This document shows positions 36,748 to 45,407 of a DNA stretch of 64,000 nt, piece after piece (position 1 is the stretch's first letter; the number at the start of each line of letters is the position of its first letter). The translations under genes were made by a program, and so were the position numbers. The notes under the pieces are model-generated. The model had not been told where the DNA came from, made no database searches, and saw only the letters and a program-made list of their open reading frames with translations. Origin of the DNA: Komarekiella delphini-convector SJRDD-AB1 (GTDB lineage: Bacteria > Cyanobacteriota > Cyanobacteriia > Cyanobacteriales > Nostocaceae); NCBI RefSeq assembly GCF_014831675.1, contig NZ_VJXY01000015.1:100752-164751 (forward strand). The letters are read 5' to 3'.

Positions 36748-37503
36748 ATGCTTGAAGTTGATCTGAATAAGTTAGCAAAGAACCAAATACAATTAGAGCT
36801 TCAACACTTAAAACCTAAAAAAATATTGGTTATTGATGATCACCAAATGATTTTAACTGGAACCCTCGATGTATTGAAGCGACAATATCCAGATACGGAA
36901 TTTCTTCAGGTTAAAACTGCACAAGATGCTTTAGAAGTAATAGCTCAGATTCAAGCAAAACAGGAAGATAGAGAGCAGGAAAAAGCACCTTTAAATTTGA
37001 TTGTGGTAGATTTATCGATTCCTGTTAGCGAGGGAGTGACTGCGACTACTGATACTGGAATTGAACTGATCAAGCAGCTACTCAAACAATATCCAGAGCA
37101 GAACTTTGTGGTACAAAGCAGTTATGTCAAAGCTTTGGTGCGAATAAAACATGAAATCGACAACCATCAGGGGGGATTTGCGATCGCAGATAAAAATTTG
37201 CCTGAATCGGAAATGTTAATCCGCACGAGTTTAGCACTCCAAGGTGGAACCCATACTAAAGATATTAAAACAGCAATTGAACTCAAACCCGAATGGTTAC
37301 AAGTTTTGCGTTTGGCATTTGATGAAGGATTGATGGATAAACCGATCGCTGACCGAATGTATAAATCGGAACGTGCTATTCGCAATTACTGGACGAAAAT
37401 TCAGGATGTACTTGGTGTGTACCCGGAAGACTGTAAGGAAGGTGGAAAAAGTCTGAGAATCCAAACAGAAATCCGGGCGCGTGAAGAAGGATTAATTGAT
37501 TAG
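36748..37503 (+). CDS. Response regulator with C-terminal helix-turn-helix-like domain
   Basis: 251 residues. Receiver domain (about 24-160) with acidic pair Asp30-Asp31, phospho-acceptor Asp88 in LIVVDLSIP, and Lys in DKNLPE (about 148-153) at the conserved position. The receiver is longer than usual because of a Glu/Gln-rich loop at about 68-82. The C-terminal part (about 180-235: MDKPIADRMYKSERAIRNYWTKIQDVLGV) resembles a LuxR/sigma-4-like DNA-binding helix-turn-helix. Stop codon is 13 bp before the CHASE2 kinase start, so this is a cognate pair. Cytoplasmic. Targets unknown; the neighbouring DUF928, CHAT and secretion genes are candidates. Confidence 0.85.
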   Translation: MLEVDLNKLAKNQIQLELQHLKPKKILVIDDHQMILTGTLDVLKRQYPDTEFLQVKTAQDALEVIAQIQAKQEDREQEKAPLNLIVVDLSIPVSEGVTATTDTGIELIKQLLKQYPEQNFVVQSSYVKALVRIKHEIDNHQGGFAIADKNLPESEMLIRTSLALQGGTHTKDIKTAIELKPEWLQVLRLAFDEGLMDKPIADRMYKSERAIRNYWTKIQDVLGVYPEDCKEGGKSLRIQTEIRAREEGLID

Positions 37504-37516
37504 GAGATGGGAGCAA

Positions 37517-39481
37517 ATGCGTAGAAGTTGGGATAAATTTACTACAGAATTAAAGATATGGCGCTATGCAGCACTGCCAGGAATTATCGTGTTGATACTG
37601 GTTATCCTCGCTCGTGTATCTGGTTCGCTACAAGTTCTAGAATGGATGTTATTCGATACATTTTTACGTCTGCGTCCAACAGAACCAATCGATGAACATT
37701 TAGTAATCATTGGTATTGATGAAGATGATATTGCTAAAGCCGGAGGATATCCTATACCCGATGGTGAAATTGCAGATTTACTAAACAAGCTAGAAACTTA
37801 CAAACCTCGTGCGATCGGACTTGACCTTTTCAAGAATGTCCCAGTTGAACCCGGTCATAATAGACTCGTGAAAACTTTTCAAGATAATCCAAATATATTT
37901 GGTATCGAAAAAAATCAGAAACCTAAAATTCCAGCACCTAATTTTATTCCTCAAGAAAGGACTGGAATAGTAGATATTCACAGCGATAATGATGGGAAAA
38001 ATAGACGTTATATTTTATGGACACCAAATTCCAACAATCTTCAAGAAGACCGTTTTTCTCTAGGGTTTAAACTTGCTCAATTTTACCTGGCATCAAGAGG
38101 AATTAATGATGAGGATGGTGAAAAAGACCGAGATACAATAAGGTTTGGCAATACTGAATTACCCCGTGTCATACCAAACTTTGGTGGATATGTTGATAAA
38201 GAAAATACAGGTGAATTACAAATATTAATCAACTTTAGGCACAGAAATCAGCCATTTCGTATCCTTTCACTAAATAATATTAAAACAGGTCAGACTAAAG
38301 AAGGTAAGATTGACCCTAGTTGGTTGCGTGACAAGATTATTATTGTTGGTAATTTATCTCCTAGTGTAGGAGATAATTTGTATACATTAGCAATTCCTGG
38401 AAGGAAAATAACTGGTCAAATATATGGAGTTGAATACCACGCACACGCAACTAGCCAAATTGTTAATGCTGTTTTAAACAATCGCCCGATGTTGAAGTCT
38501 TGGGCAGAAACTTGGGAATATATATGGATAATAATTTGGGGAATTACTCCGATCGCAATTGGACGCTTTACCCAATCTATTATGAAAAATCTGTTGGGTG
38601 TGACATTAGTGGGTTTGGGCGTTGCTGGTAGTGGTTACATCAGTTTGCTATTGTGGGGAGTTTGGATTCCCGTAGTTCCTAGTTTACTAACTTTAGCAAT
38701 AAATGGTGTGGGATTAAGTGCATTTGCATTTTTTCAGCATGATAAACTGTTGCGTGAAAAAAACGATCAACAAAAGCGCACAATTGAATATACATTTAAT
38801 CTGATTCACAATGGGCCATTGCAAACCCTCGCCAATGGATTACAACAATTAAGAAAGCAGAATTTACCCAACGAGCAATTAATTTACCAGTTTGAAAAGC
38901 TCAATTCTGAGATTCGTGAGATTGGTGAGTATTTAAGAGTGGAAGCACTGACAAATCATGAAAGTTTAAGGTTAGGAAGTGGATTAAAAATAGATTTAAA
39001 TCGTCAGATACACGATTTATTTTACGAAGTATATTCCAGCACTCTCGAACGCAATGACCTAGAATATTTAAAAACTCTTAAAGTAAAAACACGCACATTT
39101 GAGCCAATTAATGATAAATACTTAAGTATGGAACTCAAGAGGGAACTATGCTTATTTTTAGAAGAAAGTTTATGTAATGTAGGTAAACATGCACGAGGAG
39201 TAAAATGTATAGAAGCATCTGGGATTTGTGTAGACGGTGAATACTCACTCTGTATCAAAGATGATGGTTCTGGGTTAACTACACTCAGCGAAAACAAGGG
39301 TACAAAACAGTCTCAAAACCTTGCCAGAAAATTAAATGGTAGCTTTAAACGCGAGACTGTAATACCACGAGGTACAGTGTGTGAATTGATTTGGAAATTA
39401 ACTACAAATATCCAGCAAATAAATTTTCAAAAACCTGATTTTAAATCTCGGCTTTTAAAAAGTTTTCATATTCCTAGCTAG
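37517..39481 (+). CDS. CHASE2-domain sensor histidine kinase
   Basis: 654 residues from ATG 37517, which follows AGGAGATGGGAGCAA; the TTG at 37496 would overlap the previous gene. One membrane helix (about 18-35), an extracytoplasmic CHASE2 domain (about 40-325; opens LRLRPTEPIDEHLVIIGIDE), then three membrane helices (about 335-405). The kinase part has the dimerisation/phospho-accepting motif IHNGPLQTL (His431), N-box EESLCNVGKHA and G-box DDGSGL, as in the NarL/DesK-type HisKA_3 class. Partner is the response regulator just upstream. The CHASE2 ligand is unknown. Confidence 0.9.
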   Translation: MRRSWDKFTTELKIWRYAALPGIIVLILVILARVSGSLQVLEWMLFDTFLRLRPTEPIDEHLVIIGIDEDDIAKAGGYPIPDGEIADLLNKLETYKPRAIGLDLFKNVPVEPGHNRLVKTFQDNPNIFGIEKNQKPKIPAPNFIPQERTGIVDIHSDNDGKNRRYILWTPNSNNLQEDRFSLGFKLAQFYLASRGINDEDGEKDRDTIRFGNTELPRVIPNFGGYVDKENTGELQILINFRHRNQPFRILSLNNIKTGQTKEGKIDPSWLRDKIIIVGNLSPSVGDNLYTLAIPGRKITGQIYGVEYHAHATSQIVNAVLNNRPMLKSWAETWEYIWIIIWGITPIAIGRFTQSIMKNLLGVTLVGLGVAGSGYISLLLWGVWIPVVPSLLTLAINGVGLSAFAFFQHDKLLREKNDQQKRTIEYTFNLIHNGPLQTLANGLQQLRKQNLPNEQLIYQFEKLNSEIREIGEYLRVEALTNHESLRLGSGLKIDLNRQIHDLFYEVYSSTLERNDLEYLKTLKVKTRTFEPINDKYLSMELKRELCLFLEESLCNVGKHARGVKCIEASGICVDGEYSLCIKDDGSGLTTLSENKGTKQSQNLARKLNGSFKRETVIPRGTVCELIWKLTTNIQQINFQKPDFKSRLLKSFHIPS

Positions 39482-39520
39482 ATAATTAACCAACATCATT
39501 AAACAAAAACAACAATATCT

Positions 39521-40282
39521 ATGAAACTTCGTAATTTTTCGTCGTTTCAATCGTTGTCTTCAAAAGCCAACCAACGCCGACTGGTAAGTATTTTTACCCT
39601 GAGCTTGTTTCTGTTGGTTATACCAGAAGCAAACGCAAAATTTAAACCCCGCACTCGCAAAACTCCTAGCGAACACTCCCGTGCTGGTGGTTCACGAGGA
39701 TGTCCTGGTGATGGAGGAATTCCTCTAACTTTACTAGCACCACAGACTTATGTGGGTGAAACTGCATCCAAGCGTCCTACATTTGCGTGGTTTATGTCAA
39801 CAGCACGTACCGTTGATTTCATGTTGTTTGAGGTGAAGCCAAAGCAACTACCGCAGATAGTAATGAAAGCAGAGGAATTAAATTCCTCGCCAGGAGTGAA
39901 TAAATTTGCATTTCCTTCCACGCAACCGGAACTTACGGTAGGAAAAGAATATTTCTGGCAAATTTCGATGCTTTGTCCCAGTGGTTTAGCTTTTGTACGT
40001 GCAGAGTTTCAAGTTGTGAACATACCTTTGGCACTTAAAGGAAGTATTAAATCTGCTAGTAATTCGACTCAAAAAGTTACCTATCTGGCAGAGCAGGGAC
40101 TTTGGTATGATGCGTTTGCAGAAGCACTCAAATATTCCAATCAAGGTAAATTAGGAGAATTAGGTTCTAATTTAATCCAAGAACTAATTGAGCATGAAAA
40201 CGTGGAAAGTAAACTTAATGTCAGTGAAACAATTAATCGGCGTATTAAAAATTTGCAACTGATTTCTCAGCAAGAAATTTGA
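39521..40282 (+). CDS. Secreted DUF928 protein
   Basis: 253 residues with a signal peptide to about residue 40 (ends PEANAKF). The body matches DUF928: RGCPGDGGIPLTLLAPQTYVGETASKRPTFAWF, in two overlapping blocks, and KEYFWQISMLCPSG. A helical TPR-like tail follows (about 185-245, with GLWYDAFAEAL). DUF928 genes in cyanobacteria usually sit next to CHASE2, CHAT or FHA-type genes, as here. 39 bp after the kinase gene, so probably co-transcribed. Periplasmic; function unknown. Confidence 0.88.
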   Translation: MKLRNFSSFQSLSSKANQRRLVSIFTLSLFLLVIPEANAKFKPRTRKTPSEHSRAGGSRGCPGDGGIPLTLLAPQTYVGETASKRPTFAWFMSTARTVDFMLFEVKPKQLPQIVMKAEELNSSPGVNKFAFPSTQPELTVGKEYFWQISMLCPSGLAFVRAEFQVVNIPLALKGSIKSASNSTQKVTYLAEQGLWYDAFAEALKYSNQGKLGELGSNLIQELIEHENVESKLNVSETINRRIKNLQLISQQEI

Positions 40283-40286
40283 TTGC

Positions 40287-40315
40287 GTATAGATGTTGCA
40301 TTGCAACATCTATAC
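40287..40315. repeat. Dispersed 14-1-14 palindrome, copy 4 with compensatory changes
   Basis: Arms GTATAGATGTTGCA and TGCAACATCTATAC. It differs from copies 8405 and 36022 at two positions in each arm, and both changes are matched in the opposite arm, so pairing is fully kept. It lies between convergent DUF928 and CHAT genes, 5 bp from each, and may act as a bidirectional transcript end. Confidence 0.9.
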
Positions 40316-40319
40316 ATAA

Positions 40320-43028
40320 TTAAACCCAATTACCAATTAAAATAAACGGCGACCAAAATGCTGGACTTGCAAACTCAGATTGCTCTCCAGTTAACTCGAT
40401 CATCTTAATTTGTGCTTGACGTAAAGCCTCAACTTTCGTCATCCCTGGCTTTTTTAAATTACGATAAAATTCTTCAACTAAAAGCGCTGTTGACTTATCC
40501 TGGACTGACCATAATGAAGCTACTGCACTTTTAACACCAACTTGTAATGCAACTCCAGCTAAACCCAATGTAGCGCGATCGTCTCCGAGTGCTGTTTGAC
40601 AGGCTGTGAGTACTAACAACTCTAATGCATTTGCTTGACTGCGAAGGTTACTTAAAGCAGCTTCAAGTTCGCTAATTGTGAGCTTGCTGTTATTCCCCGT
40701 GACAATAAATGTATCTTCAGGAATTGTGCCAAATTGCGCGTGGCTGACTATATGAACGACAGGGAAAATGTTTTTGTTACCTAGTTCTGTTTTCAGAGTT
40801 TCTGGAGCAAATTTTGTATCAAGAAAAAATCTGCTATTGGGAAAAACTTGTTTAACGGCTTCGATTTCCTTCTCAGCATAGTCTAATGCTTGAAACTCTT
40901 GTCGATCTATAATTGCTGCTTTCGTTAAACCCAAAATTAGAGCTTTTCCTAGGTGGCGATCGCTCGATTTTGGTGCAGTCAAGCGGATACTGGGAGTCGT
41001 TCCAACTGCGTATTGTTCTATTAAATATTTTTGTTTTTTAGTATCGTAAAGTGCAGCCATTGGAATGCTACGTAGAAAGCCATCTTGAACAAACACTAAT
41101 GTTTTAATATCTGCTGCTTTTAAATCTTTTACAAAAGGACGAATTATCGAATCATAGAGTTGACTTGCTAAAGTGCGATCATAGCCATCAGGACGACCTT
41201 GACCCAAGATTAGCGACTTTTGAAATGCTTGAATTTGCTTTTGGAATTCTTCTTTTTGAAGGATTTTATTACTTGCTTGCACCCAACGAAATACCGTTTG
41301 TCCCGGTTGAGTTTTCCTTGATGGTAAGGTGAGTAATATTGCTATTTTAGCATCAAAAATAATTGAACTCAAAACTGCGGTGTTCTGATCTACTATCTCA
41401 TCTATCTTCTGAGAATTGAGTACATTAACAATACAATCACCACCAAAATAGTTTTGTAATTCTGCTAATTTTAACGAATCAATTGTTTCTAAAGCATCTG
41501 ATACACTAGATTTTGATATATCTGACTTTACCGATGCTTGCAATGTTTGCTGAAGCTGAAATTCTGCCAGTTCGCGGTACAAAGGTTGAACAACATCACG
41601 AAAGTCAAATTGAACATCGCGTGTACCTGTAACAATATCGCTGCGAATTGCTTCTAAAGTTTTAAATGCTCTTTGGTATGCTTCTAGTGACTCTTTTTCT
41701 TTTTTATGCTTTTTCAATATTCTTCCTAATTGCCATTCCCACAAATACAAGCCATCTTTTGCTGTTAATTTTTGGTCTGCTGCTATCAGCGCTTGCTTAG
41801 TATACTTGAGTGCTTGCACTTCATCACCTCGACATTCCCAGAAATGTCCTAATGCACCATAAGCATAGGATTCAACGCGAGAATTTTGGATTTTTTTACT
41901 GACAGTAATTGCTTTCTTTAAAATATCAATCGATTCTGTATTTGATAGCCTACCTAATTCACCTGTTTTCGAGCATTGGGTGATGGGAGAAGTAATTTTG
42001 AAATCACTTGGTAATAGAGCTAAATCAATTGCCGCGTAGGCTTTTGTCGAGGAATCAAGAACTTGATCAATTAAACTTACAGCTTCTCGAATTTTACTAT
42101 CTATTGTTGCGTTGGGGATAATATTTAAATCATGGCTTTTATAACCAACTTGAATTGTATTAAGTAAAGCTTGTAGTTGACCAAGAGAACTATTTTGCCT
42201 GCGTGCCAATTCTAAACTACTACTAAAATATTGGCTAGATTTGTTAAAATCTTCTATGGCATTTTGTTTAAACTCTCCTGCTTTGTTGCCATTAGTTTGT
42301 TCTGCGGATTTTGCCCGTATATACCAAAGTTGTCCCAAATTGATATAAACATTTCCTAAACTATTATTAATGAGAGTTTCGTATCCTGAATCTTTAACTT
42401 TTGCTGCGTCTACTAAATATTGAATCGCTAAATTATAATTCCCTAATAAACGCAGTGCTTCACCCAAAATACCCAAAGCTGCAATTTCTGTATGACTATC
42501 TTTGTTTGTCAGAGCAATTTGTAATGCACTATTAGCTTCACAGGGTTGTTTTTTATTTAACTTAGTATCAAATTTATTATTGCACAATAAAGAAATTGCT
42601 TTTCTTGCTTGTCCTTGGTTGTTGAATATCTGCGCTAGTTCCGTCAGCATTCGTCCTACCTGACGCAAATCCTTTGCTGCACTATAGTGGGTTATTGCTT
42701 CATTAAAAAATGCGATCGCCTCTTTTGTATCACCTAATTTCTGATATGCTCTAGCAAGATTTTCACTGACAACTGCTGCATTCTTGGGATTGTTAGCTTT
42801 TTTATAAGTATCTAAAGCTTTCTGCCAAGTTTCTATAGCACCTCGAATATCTCCTGCTTCATAACTTTTAACACCTTGTTGCACCTGTTGGCTAATATCA
42901 GCAGTTTGTGCAGTTGCAATATTTCCTCTCAAAGGTACGTGACTCAACCAAGTAAAGAGTATAAAGCTGCACAGGAAGAGAAATCCGAGAAATCGACGCT
43001 TATTCAATTGGCGATCGCAATTTGACAC
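40320..43028 (-). CDS. CHAT-domain (caspase-like) protein with TPR repeats
   Basis: 902 residues. Signal peptide/anchor (about 10-42), TPR repeats (about 48-460: VKSYEAGDIRGAIETWQKAL, then KLGDTKEAIAFFNEA and others), and a C-terminal CHAT peptidase domain (about 610-902). The catalytic dyad is visible: His763 in HIVSHAQFG and Cys810 in LTACQTALG. The end PAFWSPFILIGNWV is standard for cyanobacterial CHAT proteins. CHAT belongs to the caspase/separase clan; other CHAT proteins execute cell death or cleave partner proteins. Substrate unknown; secreted neighbours are candidates. Convergent with DUF928. Confidence 0.92.
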   Translation of the reverse strand: MSNCDRQLNKRRFLGFLFLCSFILFTWLSHVPLRGNIATAQTADISQQVQQGVKSYEAGDIRGAIETWQKALDTYKKANNPKNAAVVSENLARAYQKLGDTKEAIAFFNEAITHYSAAKDLRQVGRMLTELAQIFNNQGQARKAISLLCNNKFDTKLNKKQPCEANSALQIALTNKDSHTEIAALGILGEALRLLGNYNLAIQYLVDAAKVKDSGYETLINNSLGNVYINLGQLWYIRAKSAEQTNGNKAGEFKQNAIEDFNKSSQYFSSSLELARRQNSSLGQLQALLNTIQVGYKSHDLNIIPNATIDSKIREAVSLIDQVLDSSTKAYAAIDLALLPSDFKITSPITQCSKTGELGRLSNTESIDILKKAITVSKKIQNSRVESYAYGALGHFWECRGDEVQALKYTKQALIAADQKLTAKDGLYLWEWQLGRILKKHKKEKESLEAYQRAFKTLEAIRSDIVTGTRDVQFDFRDVVQPLYRELAEFQLQQTLQASVKSDISKSSVSDALETIDSLKLAELQNYFGGDCIVNVLNSQKIDEIVDQNTAVLSSIIFDAKIAILLTLPSRKTQPGQTVFRWVQASNKILQKEEFQKQIQAFQKSLILGQGRPDGYDRTLASQLYDSIIRPFVKDLKAADIKTLVFVQDGFLRSIPMAALYDTKKQKYLIEQYAVGTTPSIRLTAPKSSDRHLGKALILGLTKAAIIDRQEFQALDYAEKEIEAVKQVFPNSRFFLDTKFAPETLKTELGNKNIFPVVHIVSHAQFGTIPEDTFIVTGNNSKLTISELEAALSNLRSQANALELLVLTACQTALGDDRATLGLAGVALQVGVKSAVASLWSVQDKSTALLVEEFYRNLKKPGMTKVEALRQAQIKMIELTGEQSEFASPAFWSPFILIGNWV

Positions 43029-43144
43029 AGCCTAACTCCTGTAAAATCTTACCTCAGACTCCCGGCTTGTTTAAGAAGTCGGGAATCTTATTGTTTACAG
43101 AGTACTAAAGTTAAAGATAAATTGTTGCGATTATGGTAAAGTTA

Positions 43145-43303
43145 CTAATACTTCTGAAACTTCCATTCATTGCGTTGTTTGTCCAATTCGCAAGTTGCTG
43201 AGTTTGAACCAAAAGTCTTGCACAATTCTGATTGTCTATTGTAGAAGAAGAACCACACAAAGAGTACTGCAAAGATGGCAAGAGGTATGTATATTTTATT
43301 CAT
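43145..43303 (-). CDS. Small single-helix membrane protein
   Basis: 53 residues from ATG 43303 (MNKIYIPLAIFAVLFVWFFFYN), preceded by AGG; in-frame ATGs at 43315 and 43357 give longer forms. One N-terminal membrane helix, then a short Cys-containing polar tail (ELCKTFGSNSATCELDKQR) with two Cys 12 residues apart that could form a disulfide outside the cytoplasm. No family recognised. One of a set of four small exported or hydrophobic genes between CHAT and TpsA. Confidence 0.55.
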   Translation of the reverse strand: MNKIYIPLAIFAVLFVWFFFYNRQSELCKTFGSNSATCELDKQRNEWKFQKY

Positions 43304-43477
43304 AGAAAATTGCCTCATTATTTGATGAACAGGGGTTGTTTTTTCTAAACCGTTCACTTGTTAGGGAATAGCGATCGCGTTATGCAAATGACTGTCTTCT
43401 AATTCTTGAGCGTGGTCGCACCATTCAGAAATTCAGTAAGTGAGCGTTTTGAGAAGATGCGATCACATTTAGTAATA

Positions 43478-43517
43478 CAATGATTGAAATGCGAATTCAT
43501 AGTAAATCTTCCTCACT
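43478..43517 (-). pseudogene. Orphan duplicate of the start of the next upstream gene
   Basis: The minus-strand block GAAGATTTACTATGAATTCG continuing into CATTTCAATCAT repeats the ribosome-binding region and first seven codons (MNSHFNH) of the gene at 43559-43864, then similarity ends abruptly. It lies just after that gene's stop, so it is a tandem copy whose body was deleted. Confidence 0.7.
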
Positions 43518-43558
43518 TTGAGAATGAGTGCGAAGCATACGCTGCTTTAGAATCTTTA

Positions 43559-43864
43559 CTATTGCCCAATCACTCGTCTTTGAGCAATGTAATTATTTAG
43601 ATTTGCAAAGTAGTTTCTATACTGTAACCTCATAGCATAGCAAGTAGAGTTAGGAATGTAAGGACTGTTGTAGCAATTTGCTATTACAATACGTGCTTGT
43701 CGTAACTGTTCATTTCTCAAAATGATTAATTCATGCAATGATAGTCTATCAAGTTGTTCGCGCGTTACATTTTGTGCATTTACGGGCATTTGCAGATTAA
43801 AAGACATCCCGACAATCGCCAAAGAAACTAGCAACTTTTTGAAATGATTGAAATGCGAATTCAT
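43559..43864 (-). CDS. Small secreted protein (YARHG-like), 101 residues
   Basis: Signal peptide to about residue 31 (KLLVSLAIVGMSFNLQMPVNAQ). The mature part of about 70 residues is helical and polar, with LDRLSLHELIILRNEQLRQARIVIANCYNS and two Cys (about 63 and 74). The L-S-x-x-E-L-x-x-x-R-N pattern plus Tyr/Arg-rich end (YRNYFANLNNYIAQRR) resembles the YARHG/small periplasmic module, but this is a weak resemblance. Start fixed by a good context shared with the duplicate at 43478-43517. Confidence 0.65.
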   Translation of the reverse strand: MNSHFNHFKKLLVSLAIVGMSFNLQMPVNAQNVTREQLDRLSLHELIILRNEQLRQARIVIANCYNSPYIPNSTCYAMRLQYRNYFANLNNYIAQRRVIGQ

Positions 43865-43953
43865 AGGAAATCTATCTCATTTTTATAGATTTAAACTTTT
43901 GGTAATAACTAGATACAATTCTGGGTGAATCAACATATATCGAAATTCAAGTT

Positions 43954-44097
43954 ATATCAAGTTCGGTTAAAAACTTATAATATCTGTAGGTTGGGTTGAG
44001 GAACGAAACCCAACACTTGATCTAGATTATTGTTGGGTTTCACTCGCGTTCAGCCTAACCTTGTATCTTGGAATAAGTAATCATCCGAACTTGATAT
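43954..44097. mobile_element. MITE-like element (family C)
   Basis: Perfect terminal inverted repeats ATATCAAGTTCGG (43954-43966) and CCGAACTTGATAT (44085-44097). Interior holds the GTAGGTTGGGTTGAGGAACG / AAACCCAACA palindromic block widespread in cyanobacteria. A TTA flanks both ends and may be the target duplication. No coding capacity. Confidence 0.75.
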
Positions 44098-44373
44098 TAC
44101 AGGTGGTAGCTGGCTACCTACCTTGCCGTACGTCCGGTTCTGAAAAAGAGGTACAGAGTGGCAACATCCCCATCAACTCTAACTGCACCTAAAGACGCAC
44201 GTCCGTTTCTAAATGCGAGGGGGAGTATATTTCCCCCTCGACCTAACTCAATACCTAACTGACTTAGCCAATAATTATGCTTTAAAAATGAGCCACCAAA
44301 ATCTAAACTACCGAGTAATTCAGCACAGAAAATTTAGGTTTACAGACCTTCAGTTGCACATTGCCTAATAGTT

Positions 44374-44673
44374 TCATTTGAGTATCGCCTTAGTCAGTTT
44401 GTACGCTCCGAAAGCGCCAACTCCTGTTAGTCCACAAAGAATAACAGTTGCACCGACAGGATTTGCAAGCACTACAGCCCAAGCCGCTGGATGAAAAACA
44501 ACATTACCAAATGCAGCAAACGGCCCAGTTGCTCCCGCAGCCCAAGAAACTGTTGCAGCAGATGCAGCTGCAACATTATTAATTGCAGCACCCGCTACAG
44601 CACCACCAACAGCACCACCAATTGTTGCTCCAGACTGTACGATTACTTTTCCAGCTTCGTCGTTTGCCGACAT
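44374..44673 (-). CDS. Small Gly/Ala-rich hydrophobic (glycine-zipper) protein
   Basis: 99 residues, AGGAGAAAAATT before ATG 44673. A short acidic N-terminus (MSANDEAGKVIV) is followed by glycine-zipper repeats (GATIGGAVGGAVAGAAINN) and two long hydrophobic stretches (about 42-70 and 72-90), ending in a basic tail YKLTKAILK. No signal peptide. Composition and size resemble membrane-inserting peptides such as some bacteriocins or holin-like proteins, but no leader motif (double glycine) or immunity gene is seen. I do not recognise a family. Confidence 0.65.
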   Translation of the reverse strand: MSANDEAGKVIVQSGATIGGAVGGAVAGAAINNVAAASAATVSWAAGATGPFAAFGNVVFHPAAWAVVLANPVGATVILCGLTGVGAFGAYKLTKAILK

Positions 44674-44758
44674 AATTTTTCTCCTTGACTAAAATGATTT
44701 AAAAAGAGTAGGTCGAGCCTCTCACGAGGTTCGCTGCGCCAACAGGCATTAATATTCT

Positions 44759-45133
44759 TTACAGAGGCGCTACTGTATCCCATTTGACATACGACGGCTC
44801 ATTTCCATTATCGAAGGAGTACCACACCCCACCTGGTTGGTTGTAATGGTAGAGCGTGTAACTACCTGATATTTGCTTGTTTGACCGATTATAATAACAG
44901 GCAGTGTATGTCCCCCAATTTGTGCTGACGGTTGCCCGGAAAGCTCCACAATTAGGATCAAAGCCGTCAGGGGAAATCGTCACCTGTGTCTCAGTCAGTC
45001 CAATCTGCGCCAGCATTATGCTGTTGTTATGCACTTTCTCATCAAATGAAGCAGATACACCGCTCATGCCCATCGTCAAAGCAGTAGTAATCATGGAAAC
45101 AAGACCAAAAGCAATACACTTGCGATTTATCAT
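44759..45133 (-). CDS. Small secreted hypothetical protein, 124 residues
   Basis: Signal peptide to about residue 29 (GMSGVSASFDEK). The mature part is beta-rich, with FDPNCGAFRATVSTNWGTYTACYYNRSN carrying two Cys about 17 residues apart and many aromatic residues (Trp, Tyr). It suggests a small disulfide-stabilised extracellular beta fold. No family recognised. Divergent from tpsA with 274 bp between starts. Confidence 0.65.
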   Translation of the reverse strand: MINRKCIAFGLVSMITTALTMGMSGVSASFDEKVHNNSIMLAQIGLTETQVTISPDGFDPNCGAFRATVSTNWGTYTACYYNRSNKQISGSYTLYHYNQPGGVWYSFDNGNEPSYVKWDTVAPL

Positions 45134-45407
45134 TTGAAAAACCTCAAGAAAAGTTGTTTTAGGGGTAATAGAGTAATTTAGAAACGATGAAATTGATTAA
45201 CAATCAATATTTAATTTGGTGTTTTTGTTTATTCATCGTTCCTGATAGTTTTTAGATTAAACTGATTTAAAAAATAAATCCTTCAGCTTGTTGCTCATGT
45301 AATTGCAGATTTCAGCCGAGCAAGTTGCATAAAACTGCAATCACAAATCTCGTCTCTAAATAGCTATATACTACAAATAATAAAATTAATTATTTTCATC
45401 ACAACTT

